In this document: positions 22,461 through 33,449 of the stretch, in pieces
Position numbering within the stretch: the first letter of the stretch is position 1
Layout of the letters: the number at the start of each line of letters is the position of its first letter
Assembly: GCF_905220365.1 (NCBI RefSeq)
Contig: NC_061153.1
Span: 4,112,001 to 4,176,000 of the forward strand
DNA from: Vanessa cardui
Taxonomy: Eukaryota > Arthropoda > Insecta > Lepidoptera > Nymphalidae
Reading direction: 5' to 3'
Length of the DNA: 64,000 bases
Program-made: the position numbers and the translations under genes
Notes under the pieces: generated by a model
The model's input: the letters and a program-made list of their open reading frames with translations, nothing else
Told to the model about the DNA's origin: nothing
Database searches by the model: none

Positions 22461-23672
22461 TTAATAATAAGTATAGTGATTGTATTTTAAACAGGTCCAG
22501 TTTTTATTTTGAATGTAATGTATTTAATAATAAAACAAATTTATTATTACAACCAATTTTTTTTATTATATAAATTAAAACATTTACATTTATAATCAAA
22601 CAAAATCCATTATTAAAAAAAATATATATAATTTAGTAGAGGTATGTACATAAGGACAAAAATAAAAAACTGCAGGTAAAATAGGATTTCTTATGTATTA
22701 CAAAAAAGAATTTCACGAATTAAAAAATCAAAAAATAAAGCAAGAAACTCATAACTGATTGATTACAATGAAGTCAATTAATGATAATAATAGAAATCTG
22801 TAAAATGATAATTTTACAGTGGTTTTTATGCCATAAGGTTTTTCCACATTTTTTCTTATAGCTTTATTACTACTCCACACACATGAAGCTTAATAATTCT
22901 TCTAATTCCAGCCACAGTCAGTCTGTTTTAATTCGGCCTTGAGTCTCTTGCTGGGGCCTCGTTATATTGCCATAACTAGAACAAGTTAAAACTATTAGAA
23001 AAGTAAAGGGTATATTGAATAAGTAAAAAATAAAATACAATTATGTTTTGTTTGTTTCGTAAATGGTAATATTAGTTCGTGTCGCATATCACATCATTGT
23101 TTATGTTTCAAACTTTCAAGTGTCAAAGTATTAGAAATTTTCAAATAAAGAATATTTATGAAATAACTAATAATTATCGTACCTTTTCATGAATTCCAAT
23201 AAAGCTGCAAATTCTTCTGGGCTTGCTTAAGATTTATATTCCATTCTATAAAAGTTATCACACCATTTAAGGTATCTTTTATCCTTAAGCAGGATAATAA
23301 TATATAATTTCGAGTCACAGTAATGTTACGTTCCGCAATGGAATATTGTCATAAAGGAATTACTAATTACATGCACCCATCCTACTTCATTTACTTATTA
23401 TATCACAAATTCTTCCAAATTTCAAATTAAAACAAGAGTTTATCTTGCGTATAAAGTTTACAAATGCAACTTTGATGTTAATTTGACGTTAGTAAGAACG
23501 CTAACCATAGATTAAAGTGTAGGTTTTTTCTAAGTTCATTGTAGAATGAGCGACCGACTCAGTCGTGTCAATTTGGCTAGCTACTTATCGTTTTCTATAA
23601 TCGCTTACGCCGAAGCGTTAACGATTGTAGAAAGAGATTCGATACGAAACGAATGTAACTTGGCTAGGCCCT
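22461..23672 (-). other. Right half of the Harbinger, with possible second-gene remnants
   Basis: AT-rich sequence ending in the right TIR. On the minus strand, short coding-like stretches appear: SPEEFAALLEFMKRY near 23225, followed by a GGTACG donor-like site, and a WLELEELL segment near 22910. Harbinger elements usually carry a second, Myb/SANT-type gene in this position and opposite orientation, so these may be its exons. I cannot identify the domain with confidence. Confidence 0.35.
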
Positions 23673-23996
23673 CTGGTTCGCGTCGCACAAATATTTTTCA
23701 ATCTCTGGACCATATGTAACGCCAACCACATCTCTTTCCTTCTTCTTTAGCCCTGTGAAATAGCTGTCGATTGGTAGCCGTTAATCGCTCGTTAATGTAG
23801 ATGCGTTTCGGCGGTCCCTCCATGCCCGACGTATCTATAATGCGCCGCACTCGTGCCGCTTGTATAATATCGTTTCTCAGTGTACGCCACGCCAGTCTGA
23901 CCACTACGGGCCTCGGACGCGTATGCTCGCCATTGAGTGCTACGCTTCGCCTTGGTCCGGCTCGCTCGGCGCTAACTACATCACGGACGTCAATTT
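23673..23996 (-). pseudogene. LINE C ORF1, FP-type domain upstream of the Harbinger
   Basis: Minus-strand FP-type domain of a LINE ORF1: VVRLAWRTLRNDIIQAARVR, a INERLTATNRQLFHRAKEEG helix and GWRYIWSRD-x-KIFVRRE. The x is a TGA stop where glycine is usual. The first part (DVRDVVSAERAGP) resembles the IxDxxRxGxxxxxxRP block of FP domains. It is cut after VRREP by the Harbinger and continues at 14080-13995. Its 5' portion and ORF2 are not in reach. The fragment is GC-richer than its surroundings. Confidence 0.7.
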
Positions 23997-24177
23997 TGTC
24001 AATTGATCATTGGCACATAAACAGTAATTATTATTGTACTTGCTCTTTTATTAACATAAAGTTTTATAGTTTATGTAAAAGTTTATGGATAAATAAATAA
24101 ACTTATTATTTATTACTACACTTAGTAAATTTATTTAACGCAGATTAAGTTGTGAATATCACTTTATTGTTTTTATT

Positions 24178-24192
24178 TAACTTTGCACATAA
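24178..24192. repeat. SINE target-site duplication, left copy
   Basis: TAACTTTGCACATAA here is repeated exactly at 28158-28172, flanking the SINE that is itself split by the hAT element. A 15-bp duplication fits LINE-mediated SINE insertion. Confidence 0.9.
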
Positions 24193-24359
24193 CAACAAAA
24201 CAACAACAACAACAGCCTGTAAATTTCCACTGCTGGGCTAAAGGCCACCTCTCCCTTTGAGGAGAAGGTTTGGAACATATTCCACCACGCTGTTCCAATG
24301 CGGGTTGGTGGAATACACATGTGACAGAATTTCTATGAAATTTGTCACGTGCAGGTTTC

Positions 24360-24367
24360 CTCACGAT
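24360..24367. repeat. hAT target-site duplication, left copy (CTCACGAT)
   Basis: Eight-base duplication identical to 28015-28022. An 8-bp TSD is diagnostic for the hAT superfamily. The duplicated sequence belongs to the SINE body. Confidence 0.95.
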
Positions 24368-27300
24368 TAGAGATGGGCGGGTGGGTAAAAATCGGGTAGG
24401 TAAAAATGGGTGGAATAGGTAAAAATAATAAATACCTATTCTTACCGGTTATAAATAAAAAATACCGGGTAAATATTCATTACTGCCTTTAAATATAAGC
24501 AAAACATTACTTTATTGGCTAAACCCATAATATTGCGATTTACTATGTAAAATTTGAAATTATAAAATTCTAAATTTTATTTTATATTAAAGATACGAGT
24601 AACATGCAGATTTCGAATATAACGAACAATAAAAAAATAAATCTTTAATCATCATAAATATTTATTTAAAATAAAGAACACATTAAAATTTGTACTCACA
24701 TAACAATCATTATTATAACATTTTTTTTAACTTTTGTCATGCACGATCTATATGTACCCTTTTTGTATGTTACATACAAGATATAAAAAAACAAAAATAT
24801 AAAAGCATGTGAATGTTTACTATAACAATGATTTCGAATTTCGCTTCCAAGTAACAATCTAGATAATAATACAGGTATACAAAATAATTACGTCTCTCGA
24901 CGTCATATATCTAAGGGTCTTCATAATTGCTTTTAAATAAAATTTAGAAATATCGCATATTAGTAACAAATTTAACATTTTAATTAATAATCAACAACAA
25001 TATTAACTTCTATGTAAGCTAATAATAAGTACTAATTTAGTAGACTAATATGGCACTGTTTCAGACATATAAAATAAATCTAAATCAAATTTCAAGTTAC
25101 CCTTTTAATGAATGTTAGTCTTCATTACTGCTAATACTACTACCACCACAGTCAAAAAATTCTATATTATGCTTTGGTGATCTTATTATTAAGGTGTTTT
25201 CCTCTGTCGTGGAATTATAGTGCGTACCTGGGTTTAGGCTTTCGTCTTCACTAGATTGGTTTTCTTGAGTTTGTTCGATATTTTGAACATGGTCTGGAAT
25301 CAACCGATCAGGAGAGTCACTGGCTGCAGATCTCACAGTTTCATTGTAGTTGTGGAGCAGATCCCAGTTATAGGAGGAAAACGTTAGTTTAGCTGCTCTT
25401 TCGGTGGTTAAGCGGTTTCTTTTTTAGAGTGAATATGGCCATGTTTGCTAAAGGATCGTTCTGTAGCCGCAGATGTACATGGTGCAGTTAAAACACGTAC
25501 TGCTATTTTGCTCAAGTTTTTGGACGAGAAAAGTCCCTTCCACCATGTAACGGCAGTTATGTCATCGACTTTTTCCCAAATAAAGCGCTTCCTCCAAAAT
25601 TCTTCTCTGGCCTTGTAATTCGCTAAATCTGTAATAACATCTATATTGTGTGTTTGGGCCATTGTTTCTATAAATTCCATTGCTTGTAGGTCTTCATGTT
25701 CATCCAGGATTAATCCTTGAGTTTTGGGGTCCAAAAGATAGGCCGCTAAATGAATAGGTTTATACAATCTTTAGTTCTTTTATCAACTGCATTCATAATT
25801 GTTTGCTTGTCTTCGTTGCTAATTATTGTAACTTTTGGTAAAATTAATTCTAATTTTGACTTCAAGTCTTTGAATAAGGGAAAAACATTGTTTATGTTGC
25901 AATGGTTTCCTTCTAGTTTAAAAATTGGATTGGTGACGGGTTCTAAAATAGAAATTAAATTTTCTAACATGTTCAATTCAATAAAGAATTTAATATTTGG
26001 CTCTTTTTAATTGTTTTTACGACATCTATTGCTAAATCGATAAATCCTTTTATAACTTCACTTTTAATTATGTCGTGCGTTAATAAGTTTAATGTATGGG
26101 CCGCACAATTAAGGGGTACTATTTGTGGAAAGTTTTTTTTAACTAATTCAAAAGCTTTTTGAATATTTCTAGCATTATCACCAATCAAAACTACAAATTT
26201 TGATTCACCACAAGCACGCATTACTTTTATTATTTCTTGGCTTAGGTACAAACTAGTATGCCTGTTACCTTCCGTGCATAAACTTTTCACAAAATAAGGT
26301 TCGGAATTTAAAACTATAAAGTTTATCACTCCTTCATTATTAACATTAGTCCACCCGTCGCACTGCAAATGCAAATAATTTGTTGTGTTTAAACACTCAT
26401 TCACTTCTGTTTTTATTTCCATGTGTACTTTATTCAAAAGTGTTGTCGATAAGATCTTCCGGGACGGTAATGAAAACAAAGGCTGCAGATCTTTAAAAAA
26501 GTCTATCCACAATGGATGTTCCACTAGACTCAGAGGTGATCCAGAAACGAATATTGCTTTAGCTAATTTTACTGTCAGTTTTTCAACGTCTTCATCTATT
26601 CTTGATTGTCTCTGTGATGATGGCTGATTGTGTTCACTATTTTCTGATTCCAGCGAATAGGAAATATATGATGATGGATGCGATGATGTCATTGCTATAA
26701 CAGCGACGTTAGCAGCACTGGTATTCAGAACATTGGTTTGATTCTTCAGCTCACTTCTGACTATAGCTGGACACTTATCGCATTTCATTAAATGAGCCGC
26801 CATTTTGTTGACATTTGCTATTTGATATTTATGGTCACAATGCTTGCAAAATACTGATTTATCAGGACCTACACGATAGTGTTTCCTAATGTTTTCTCGT
26901 TTCTTTCTGCCTTTTGCCATTATCTAAACAAAGGATAATGAATTTACGTTATTAATTAGAACAAAACTCATTTAACAAAAAAAGTAAAAATTCGGAAATA
27001 TTTAATGATTTAATGATTACAGTGGTGGGGGCTCATGGTTCTATGCAATGATATTAAATGTTACTAGTTAAATTCGCGCCTGGCAGTCTGAGTTACAATA
27101 GTCATTTTTATACCCACCACTTGCTACTGGTAAAGAAAAACATTTGAAAGACAACCTAACAAACTCAAATACACCCTAATAAGATACTAAACGTAACTAA
27201 ATAGGTACTTAGTATTAATTAAAATTGACTTGCCTCTTCTTCTTATTATTGTTATATAAATATTATATAAAATGAATAGTTCACACTGCACACAATTCCG

Positions 27301-28014
27301 TTAATAATAACTGGATTTCAATTTAACAAAATATCAAACATTACGTATATTACATAGACACAAGCGACGCGCAGAACAGCGCATGCACATTAAAATGGCG
27401 GACTTCTAGCCTGTTGACGACGCAACTATCCCCTCTACTTTCCAACTTACCTTGCAAAGATAGATCGGACAGAGACAGCACTATAGTTTAATTTCTTTTG
27501 TTCTATTGATAAAAAAAAACTGCAAATGCGGAGCCAACGACGGTTATAAAGAAAAGAACAGTTTAAAATACCGTTCAAACTTATAACTTTAAAACTTAAT
27601 AAAAATAATAATACACAAATATGTATTTAAAATAAATAATTAGGTAAATATTTTAAAATCTAATGATTTTAATTTTTAAACCTATTTAAATTAAGGTAAT
27701 GTGATTCTTGGTAATTTAATCTTGCGGGTCTAAGTATTGTTCTCTCTGTTGATATACAATTATACATAATTATATGATTAATAACCACGTAAACAGTAGT
27801 GTGTAAGTAGATATTTATCAATTTTAATTAATTACTTGATAGGAAAGCCATTTTTATTTAGCATACGTATCATAATATCTGTTTTAGCTGATATTTTTTA
27901 TAATTAAACGGATTTTAATTTATACCCGGTATAAATTCAAAACGGGTGGGTAAAAATAGGTAAAATCGGTATTAACCTAGCCTCGAGTTTTTACCGGGTA
28001 AATGCCCATCTCTA
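24368..28014 (-). mobile_element. hAT DNA transposon with defective transposase
   Basis: 3647-bp element with 11-bp terminal inverted repeats TAGAGATGGGC and the 8-bp TSD CTCACGAT. Both ends continue into GGGTAAAAAT/GGTAAAATCGG-rich subterminal sequence. The single gene, on the minus strand (26920 to 25115), encodes a BED-finger hAT transposase with several lesions. Non-coding flanks are 24368-25114 (3' side) and 26921-28014 (5' side), where I see no other gene. Confidence 0.95.
25115..26920 (-). pseudogene. hAT transposase (BED finger, DDE/hATC), broken
   Basis: Starts at a true ATG at 26920. The N-terminal BED-type finger is FCKHCDHKYQ...H...C. The first catalytic aspartate lies in LHLQCDGWTN and the second in VLIGDNARN. 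The C-terminal dimerisation part has LDPKTQG, WWKGLF and SAATERSFSKHGHIHSKK. Between KKSQIL (about 25990) and the LENLISILEPV helix, roughly 70 residues are missing, including the conserved T-R-W block. A frameshift occurs near 25765. Another is in the A run near 25425, where six As stand for an expected seven. The acidic tail ends at 25115. It cannot make an active enzyme. Confidence 0.9.
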
Positions 28015-28022
28015 CTCACGAT
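28015..28022. repeat. hAT target-site duplication, right copy (CTCACGAT)
   Basis: See 24360-24367. Confidence 0.95.
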
Positions 28023-28157
28023 GTTTTCCTTCACCGCTGAGCACGAGATGAATTATAAAGACAAAATAAGCACATGAAACAGCGGTGCTTGCCTGGGTTT
28101 GAACCCGCAATCATCGGTTAAAATGCACGCGTTCTAACCACTGGACCATCTCGACTC

Positions 28158-28172
28158 TAACTTTGCACATAA
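28158..28172. repeat. SINE target-site duplication, right copy
   Basis: See 24178-24192. Confidence 0.9.
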
Positions 28173-28299
28173 ATTTTCGTATTTAAAACTTCTAAGCACA
28201 GTATTAGTCACACACTATTTTAATGTAATTAAGTTTAGTTCTTTTAATATTATAACTTGCGAACACTTTGTCACCTCTATTAAACTGCACTGATTATAT

Positions 28300-30556
28300 T
28301 TATGTATTTTTTTCGTATGTATAATTAGTTTATTTTTAAAAACTTTATAAGCACGGAGAACTTAGACTACGACCAAGGCGGGCGGGAGGTACTTTTGATA
28401 ATCTGAGATGTTAATATACGACAGAAGGTGCTCACTTTTGACTACCCCGTTAATAATTTTATATAAAAATATCAGGTCATGCATTTGTCGACGTTTAGAC
28501 AATGTTTTAAACGCGTGTCATATGGTGTTCTATGTGATAATCCACTACAATTAAATGCAAAAGATCTGGTAAATGCACGTTGTAAGTTTTCTATTCTCTG
28601 TGAATGAACTGTATATGTGGTGTTCAATACTTGGGACGCATATTCAAGCAGACTTCGTACAAGAGCATTATATAGGGAAATCTTGGTGTTACTGTTAATT
28701 TTTTTTGTGTTTCTGTTTATGAAACCGATCATTGTGATGCCTTCTTGACTATGGTTTTAATATGAGGAACAAATATGAGTTTTTTGTCGATTATAACCCC
28801 GAGATCACGAACGCCATCAACTTGTTCAACCGATTCTCCATTAATTGTGTATTCAGCTAGACAAGCGTTTATTTTCATTTTGGTAAGACGAATGTAGTAA
28901 AATTTTTGTAATATAATACCAAAAAATAATACCATTCAAATATTTTTGGATTAATTGTACGTCACAGCAAGATTCAACTGTCTGATATATTTTAAGATCA
29001 TTAGCAAAGAGGGAATATTTGATATGACGTATGTATTGAGTGATATCATTGATGTACACTAAAAACAACAGTGAACCCAATTGGGAACCCTGAGGAACTG
29101 ATTTAGCATAATATACGGCTGATTCATATTCTTTAATAGATACTATTTGAGGACGATCGGTCAGATACGACTTAAACCAATTTACTTCAACTATTTAACT
29201 AAAATTAAATGGTCTACTTTATCAAAAGCACTGCTAAAGTCTGTATAAATGGCATCTACTTCACGTCTTGCATCTAATGATTGGTATATATCAATATTCA
29301 AAAAATTTTTGACGAAAAGGTTTGCAATATCAGAGCCGCTTTCTGCTATTACATTCTTGCACAACGGACGGAATAGAATTTTTCTTAGATTTTTTATCAA
29401 AAAACTTCCAGAATTACTTACTATTTTTAATAAGAGCATCCTGGATATTTCTTATATAATTTGCATAGCACTCATCATATAGTTTGTTACAACGGTCTCT
29501 GATAAGTTCAAATTCAAATTGATCACGCGGATTTTTATATTTTCGATGCCTTAGCCTTAATTTATACTTTTCATTCAACAAATTTATCATTGACTTGGTG
29601 TACCAAATCGGATAGCCTTCGGAGCTACCTTTTATTGACTTCGGAACATATTTTTGGATAAGGGACTCGAGAACATGATAAAAAATGAAAACTATGTCGT
29701 CTACAGTACTACATTGCACGCTCCAAATCAGCCAGTATTTTGGTATAGTCTGCTTTATAGATATTAAAGTTCAGTCGAGATTTAGGTGGAAGCATCTTTA
29801 AATTTAAGTTTTCAAAAGTACATACTAAATTAGTATGGTATTTGTAAATTTCCCGTAGCGGATCTAGTGTGCTATGAACTTTTATATTGGATAGATTGCT
29901 AAAAATTAAATCTAGGATTTTACCACTGCAATTAGTTATATTGTTATACTGATTAAGGTTGTTAAGATTGGCAAAATCTATCAACGATTTCTCGATTGCA
30001 CTCTGATATTTTATCGGATACATATGTATATGAATAATCATTGCTTTCTTTCCATATAATTGAACCCAAATTAAAATCACTCAAAATAATAGCGTTATCA
30101 CAGTGCTGCAATGCTATTGAAGCCTTCTCGAGAAATTCATTAAGTGTATCCAATCTGGATGGAGGTGGCAAATGTACAACTCCTATAGCAATTTTAATCA
30201 GGTTACTACCATTTTTTGTATTTATAATGATCCACAAATCTTCTCTATCAGTTTCCCAACTCGATATCCTGCATGAATCGACATTTTTTGAAACAGCAAT
30301 TAGTACGCCTCCTCCATCCTGCTTGGTTATTGGCTTAGAACCTGTGGCTAGACAGCTATTTCCAACAATAAATCTATCCTTTCGGTAAACATTGTAACGC
30401 GAATCTATAAATTCACTGTCATACATACACCAGCCTTTAGCCAGGTTTCAGTAAATACAATGACATCATAAGAACACAATAAAATATATTTGTACACGGA
30501 CGAATTGTCCGCGTACGGATACCTCGAATATTCTGATAATATAGTTCAAACATTTT
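28300..30556 (-). pseudogene. LINE D ORF2: endonuclease-reverse transcriptase, heavily broken
   Basis: Minus-strand ORF2 of a LINE related to J1. It begins with an ATG at about 30556 and LYYQNIRGIRTRT, then FTETWLK, VYRKDRF, DGGGVLIAVSK, VHLPPPS and LSDFN, with a frameshift near 30425 and another near 29970-30080. The linker (29719-29414) is followed by a deletion that removes most of the RT fingers. DAIYTDFSSAFDKVDH survives near 29210-29260. After another gap, GSLLFLVYINDI and a FANDLK version of the FADD site follow (D changed to N, so the catalytic pair is lost). The C-terminus continues in several frames to about 28300. Below that is 3' UTR, into which the SINE was inserted. Confidence 0.8.
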
Positions 30557-30644
30557 TAAACAGTAAATTTAAAATCACACTATCATGGATAACATATTTT
30601 CCCCTTAAACTATTAACTTAATACTATCCGTATTTCTAATTAAT

Positions 30645-31440
30645 ATGGCTTGGCTGGTTCGACCCCACCAGAGTAGTATCGTCGGCGAGGAGGAGTTAGC
30701 GGAAATATTAAGGGCCTTGGAGAAAATCAGCTTAGAATACGGCCTGAAGATTAACAGAGGTAAGACTAAGTTGATGATCGTAGACAGGTACAACACCAAT
30801 CCTCGCACGTTTCAACTCTGAGATTTGGATACAGTCAATTCAATTACTTGGGCTCGTTGATACGCTCCGACGGCGACTACGAGAAAAAAGTGGTGCGACG
30901 GGGTCAGATGGCAAAAGCGGCGGTCAAAAGGAGAAGATATGGAAGAACCGTGGAATTAATTTGAAGACCAAAGTCGACTTAATGCGGACTCTAATCTTTT
31001 CTATCTTTTTATATGCCTCCGAAGCGTACATCCTGAAGGTAAGAACAAGGGACATTATTAACGCGTTCGAAATGTGGTGCTGGCGGAAAATGCTGGGTAT
31101 CAAGTGGACAGATCGCCGCACAAACGAATCAATCCTGAACCAGCTAAAGATTAGGACACGTCTCTCCACCACTACTACTCAACCCGTACTTCGTTTCTCT
31201 GGCCATGTGGCTAGGCAGGAGGACAGCCTGGAAAAACTTATAATGGTTGGCCACGTGGAGGGGAAGAGAGGTAGAGAAAGAGCGCCGTCCCGGTGGATAG
31301 ACACAGTAAAGTCAGCCTCAGGATCTTGTGCCCAGGCTTGCCAACGAATGGCAAAGAATAGGAATGGCTGGAGGGAGGTGGTACGAAGTGTTCAGGAGAG
31401 CCACACCCATGTTGGTCACGACCCTCAATAATGAGAAAAC
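30645..31440 (+). pseudogene. 5'-truncated RTE-type LINE, reverse transcriptase C-terminal part
   Basis: Plus-strand fragment carrying the RT thumb and C-terminus of an RTE-type LINE: LEKISLEYGLKINRGKTK, FNYLGSLI, a polymerase-end block RTLIFSIFLYASEAYIL, WCWRKMLGIKWTDRRTNE and the closing SGHVARQED...GKRGRERAPSRWID. Stops occur near 30820 and 30957. The start is truncated just downstream of the expected Y-A-D-D site. The end, after the HDPQ stop, is a short GAAGAAGAAG tail, as expected for RTE elements. Confidence 0.75.
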
Positions 31441-32045
31441 GACTTGGAAGAAGAAGTCTCCATTTGGTATTTTGACCTTCAACTACTTTCTTAGGAACTA
31501 AAAGTATTGGACTAGACCACTCACTATTACATTCCTCTATGATATCATTCGCTTTAAATTTTTTTATTTGGTTTTCGTTTTCAGGCTTTAAGGCTTGTAG
31601 TAAGCGGTATGGTTTTACATATACTGGAGAAACATTTGGCTTAACAGTAATAAATTGTTGATAAATATTTGTGGTCGTTAACTTATCACCTTCCATATGA
31701 AACACATCTGCATACTTTGCACATATAGCCTCAATGCTTTTCTGTTCATCATCGTACTAATGAGATAAATTTAGTTCGTGCAGTAACTTTTGAACTAGAT
31801 ATAGTTAATATAAATAGATAGGGTAATATATACGCTAATATTGATTTTATAAAATGTACATATATTATAGTTATCTAAAGATTGTAATCCTGGTGTAAAA
31901 GATGCTAACTCTACGTTTTGCTCAGTAAACTTTAATATCTTAAAAGGAATCCTATTATTTTTTACTATAGTGATTTCATTAGCTAAAAAAGAATATCTTT
32001 GCTCAACTCTTTTCCACAAACAACAACATCACCACGTATACATTC
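31441..32045 (-). pseudogene. Gypsy-type pol fragment (protease end to RT start)
   Basis: Minus-strand fragment of an LTR retrotransposon. 32019-31795 (frame broken) covers the region after the protease. 31705-31450 covers the RT N-terminus, with IKKFKANDIIEECNSEWSSP and ILLVPKK, the fingers motif of Ty3/Gypsy reverse transcriptases. There is a stop near 31755 and the sequence ends abruptly at the RTE fragment. No LTR is visible nearby. It is a different lineage from the element at 34574-39083. Confidence 0.7.
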
Positions 32046-32077
32046 ATTCATATATAGAAAGTGTATTGATTCTGATC

Positions 32078-32108
32078 GAGCAGGAATAAGTAAGACTTAT
32101 TCCTGCTC
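32078..32108. repeat. Perfect 14-bp inverted repeat with 3-nt loop
   Basis: GAGCAGGAATAAGT, then AAG, then the exact complement ACTTATTCCTGCTC. It lies at the break between the Gypsy fragment and the LINE A reverse transcriptase, so it may mark a rearrangement junction or the snap-back end of some element. Confidence 0.8.
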
Positions 32109-32139
32109 TGCTTATTCCTTACTATTATTTTATATCCGA

Positions 32140-32994
32140 AAGAGGTAAGTGCTTCAACAGCATCAGTTGTTGATTTGCCTGCCTGAAAGCCGTATTGATT
32201 ATTTGCCAGTATACCAAATTTTGTCAAATAATTTACAATACGTGTATTTAGGACCTTCTCCACATTTTTTTATAAAGCAGTTAACACTGATATTGGTCTG
32301 TAGTTGTCAATGTCCTGTTCATCACCTCCCCTGTATACTGGCGTTATAATAGACTCTTTCAATAAAGCGGGAAATACTCCATTTCTAAAGCATAAATTCA
32401 CTAGATGACAGATTATGGGTACAACATGAGATTGGGTAAGCTTCAGAAAACTGGTTGGTATACAGTCCCATCCAGGGGCACTGTTAATCTTTAAGTTGGT
32501 AAGCACCATGCGTATTTCCTCTTCATTGGCTTCCAGAAGTACAAAAGAAGAAAGGCTCGGTGTACCTATTGGTATAGTTTCTGGTTTATTGACATGTGAT
32601 TGATAAATGGCATCGGCAAACTCTTTACCTATGGAACTGAAACATTTGTTAATCAAGTTAAGAGATTCTGTTTGTGATGACGTACAGTTTAGTAACTTAG
32701 AGTTATTCGATTTCGATTGTTTTAGATTTGTGATAGCAAAGATATTGTTCAAGAGTTTTCTCGAATTACCCTCAGAGTCTCGCAATATTTTCCTTTCATA
32801 ATTACGTTTTAGTTTTTTTATTAAATTGTTACAGAAATTGCGATACAGTCTGTAGGAAAGTAGAAGAAAGTCATCTGTTGGATTTAAGCGAAGTTTATGT
32901 TGTAATTTGTTTCTGTGGCGTATGCAACGCAGTATTCCCAGGTAATCCAGGGTTTCAAAATTCGCTTACTCTTGAGCACTTTAACATCTTTAGT
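32140..32994 (-). pseudogene. LINE A ORF2, linker and reverse transcriptase start
   Basis: Minus-strand continuation of LINE A beyond the Z3 insertion. From about 32994: TKDVKVLKSKRILKPWIT (a frameshift just after), GILRCIRHRNKLQHKLRL, the linker to LRDSEGNSRKLLN, then RT motifs SAPGWDCIPTSFLK, YRPISVLTAL, KVLNTR and NQYGFQAGKSTTDAVEAL. It stops at about 32140, before the catalytic A and C motifs, and is followed by unrelated sequence with a palindrome. It is an incomplete CR1-group ORF2; I am unsure whether it belongs to the Daphne or another branch. Confidence 0.75.
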
Positions 32995-33449
32995 CAAAAT
33001 CAAAAAATCAAAATAAACTTTATTCAAGTAGGCTTTTATAAGCACTTTTGAATCGTCATTTTACAATTAAGTGAAGCTACCACCAGTTCGGAAAGTAGAT
33101 TCTACCGAGAAGAACCGGCAAAAAACTCAGTAGTTACTCTTTTTTAACATTTAAAAAATACAACGTCATGTTAATTAAATACAATTATTTAAATTAATGT
33201 ATCCTGCTTAGAAGTCAACAGGTATTACCTCCACGCTTTTTATCGTCTATAAAATCTTGTATCGAATAATATGCTTTTTCTACCAATGTATTTTTTACAA
33301 ACGATTTGAATTTACTAAACGGCAAAGTTAAAAATTTCTGCGGAATTTTATTATAGAAACGGATACCTTGCCCCAAGAAGGATTTATTGACTTTGCGGAG
33401 TCGGAAACTTGGCGTTATAAGCTTATCCTTACTCTTAGTGCACATACAA
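32995..33449 (-). mobile_element. Z3: 5'-truncated copy of the Z1 family
   Basis: About 455 bp: the last roughly 75 codons of ORF2 (KDKLITPSFRLRKVNKSFLG to the end) plus the whole 3' UTR and the TTGATTTTGA-type tail, on the minus strand. It closely matches Z1 5605-6085, but lacks the extra PKVIPNKV codons of Z1 near 5680. It splits LINE A ORF2 between ...KIKLSISEN and TKDVKVLK. No clear TSD is visible. Confidence 0.85.

Larger units (their letters stand above)
14081..23672 (+). mobile_element. PIF/Harbinger DNA transposon, split by a Helitron
   Basis: The terminal inverted repeats are AGGGCTTAGCCAAGTTGACATTC at the left (first 20 considered) and, in reverse complement, AGGGCCTAGCCAAGTTACAT at the right. 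The flanking duplication is CTG. Without the Helitron (15776-22460) the element is 2907 bp, a normal Harbinger size. The left half holds a plus-strand HARBI1-type nuclease gene with introns. The right half may hold remains of the usual second gene (Myb/SANT type) on the minus strand. Both ends are rich in copies of the TAGCCAAGTT and TCTACAATCG motifs. Confidence 0.8.
24193..28157 (-). mobile_element. tRNA-derived SINE, split by a hAT transposon
   Basis: The two halves (24193-24367 and 28015-28157) form a SINE of about 310 bp on the minus strand. The 5' end has pol III box A (TGGTCCAGTGG) and box B (GGGTTCAAACCC, at about 28093-28106). The body includes the block CCACTGCTGGGCTAAAGGCC, known from lepidopteran SINEs. 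The tail is GTT repeats. The 15-bp TSD lies on both sides. The SINE seems to have landed in the 3' untranslated region of LINE D. Confidence 0.9.

Noticed and set aside
28060..28157. tRNA gene candidate (box A and box B on the minus strand)
   Set aside because: Flanking sequence and the 15-bp TSD show that it is the tRNA-derived head of a SINE; no full cloverleaf is present.
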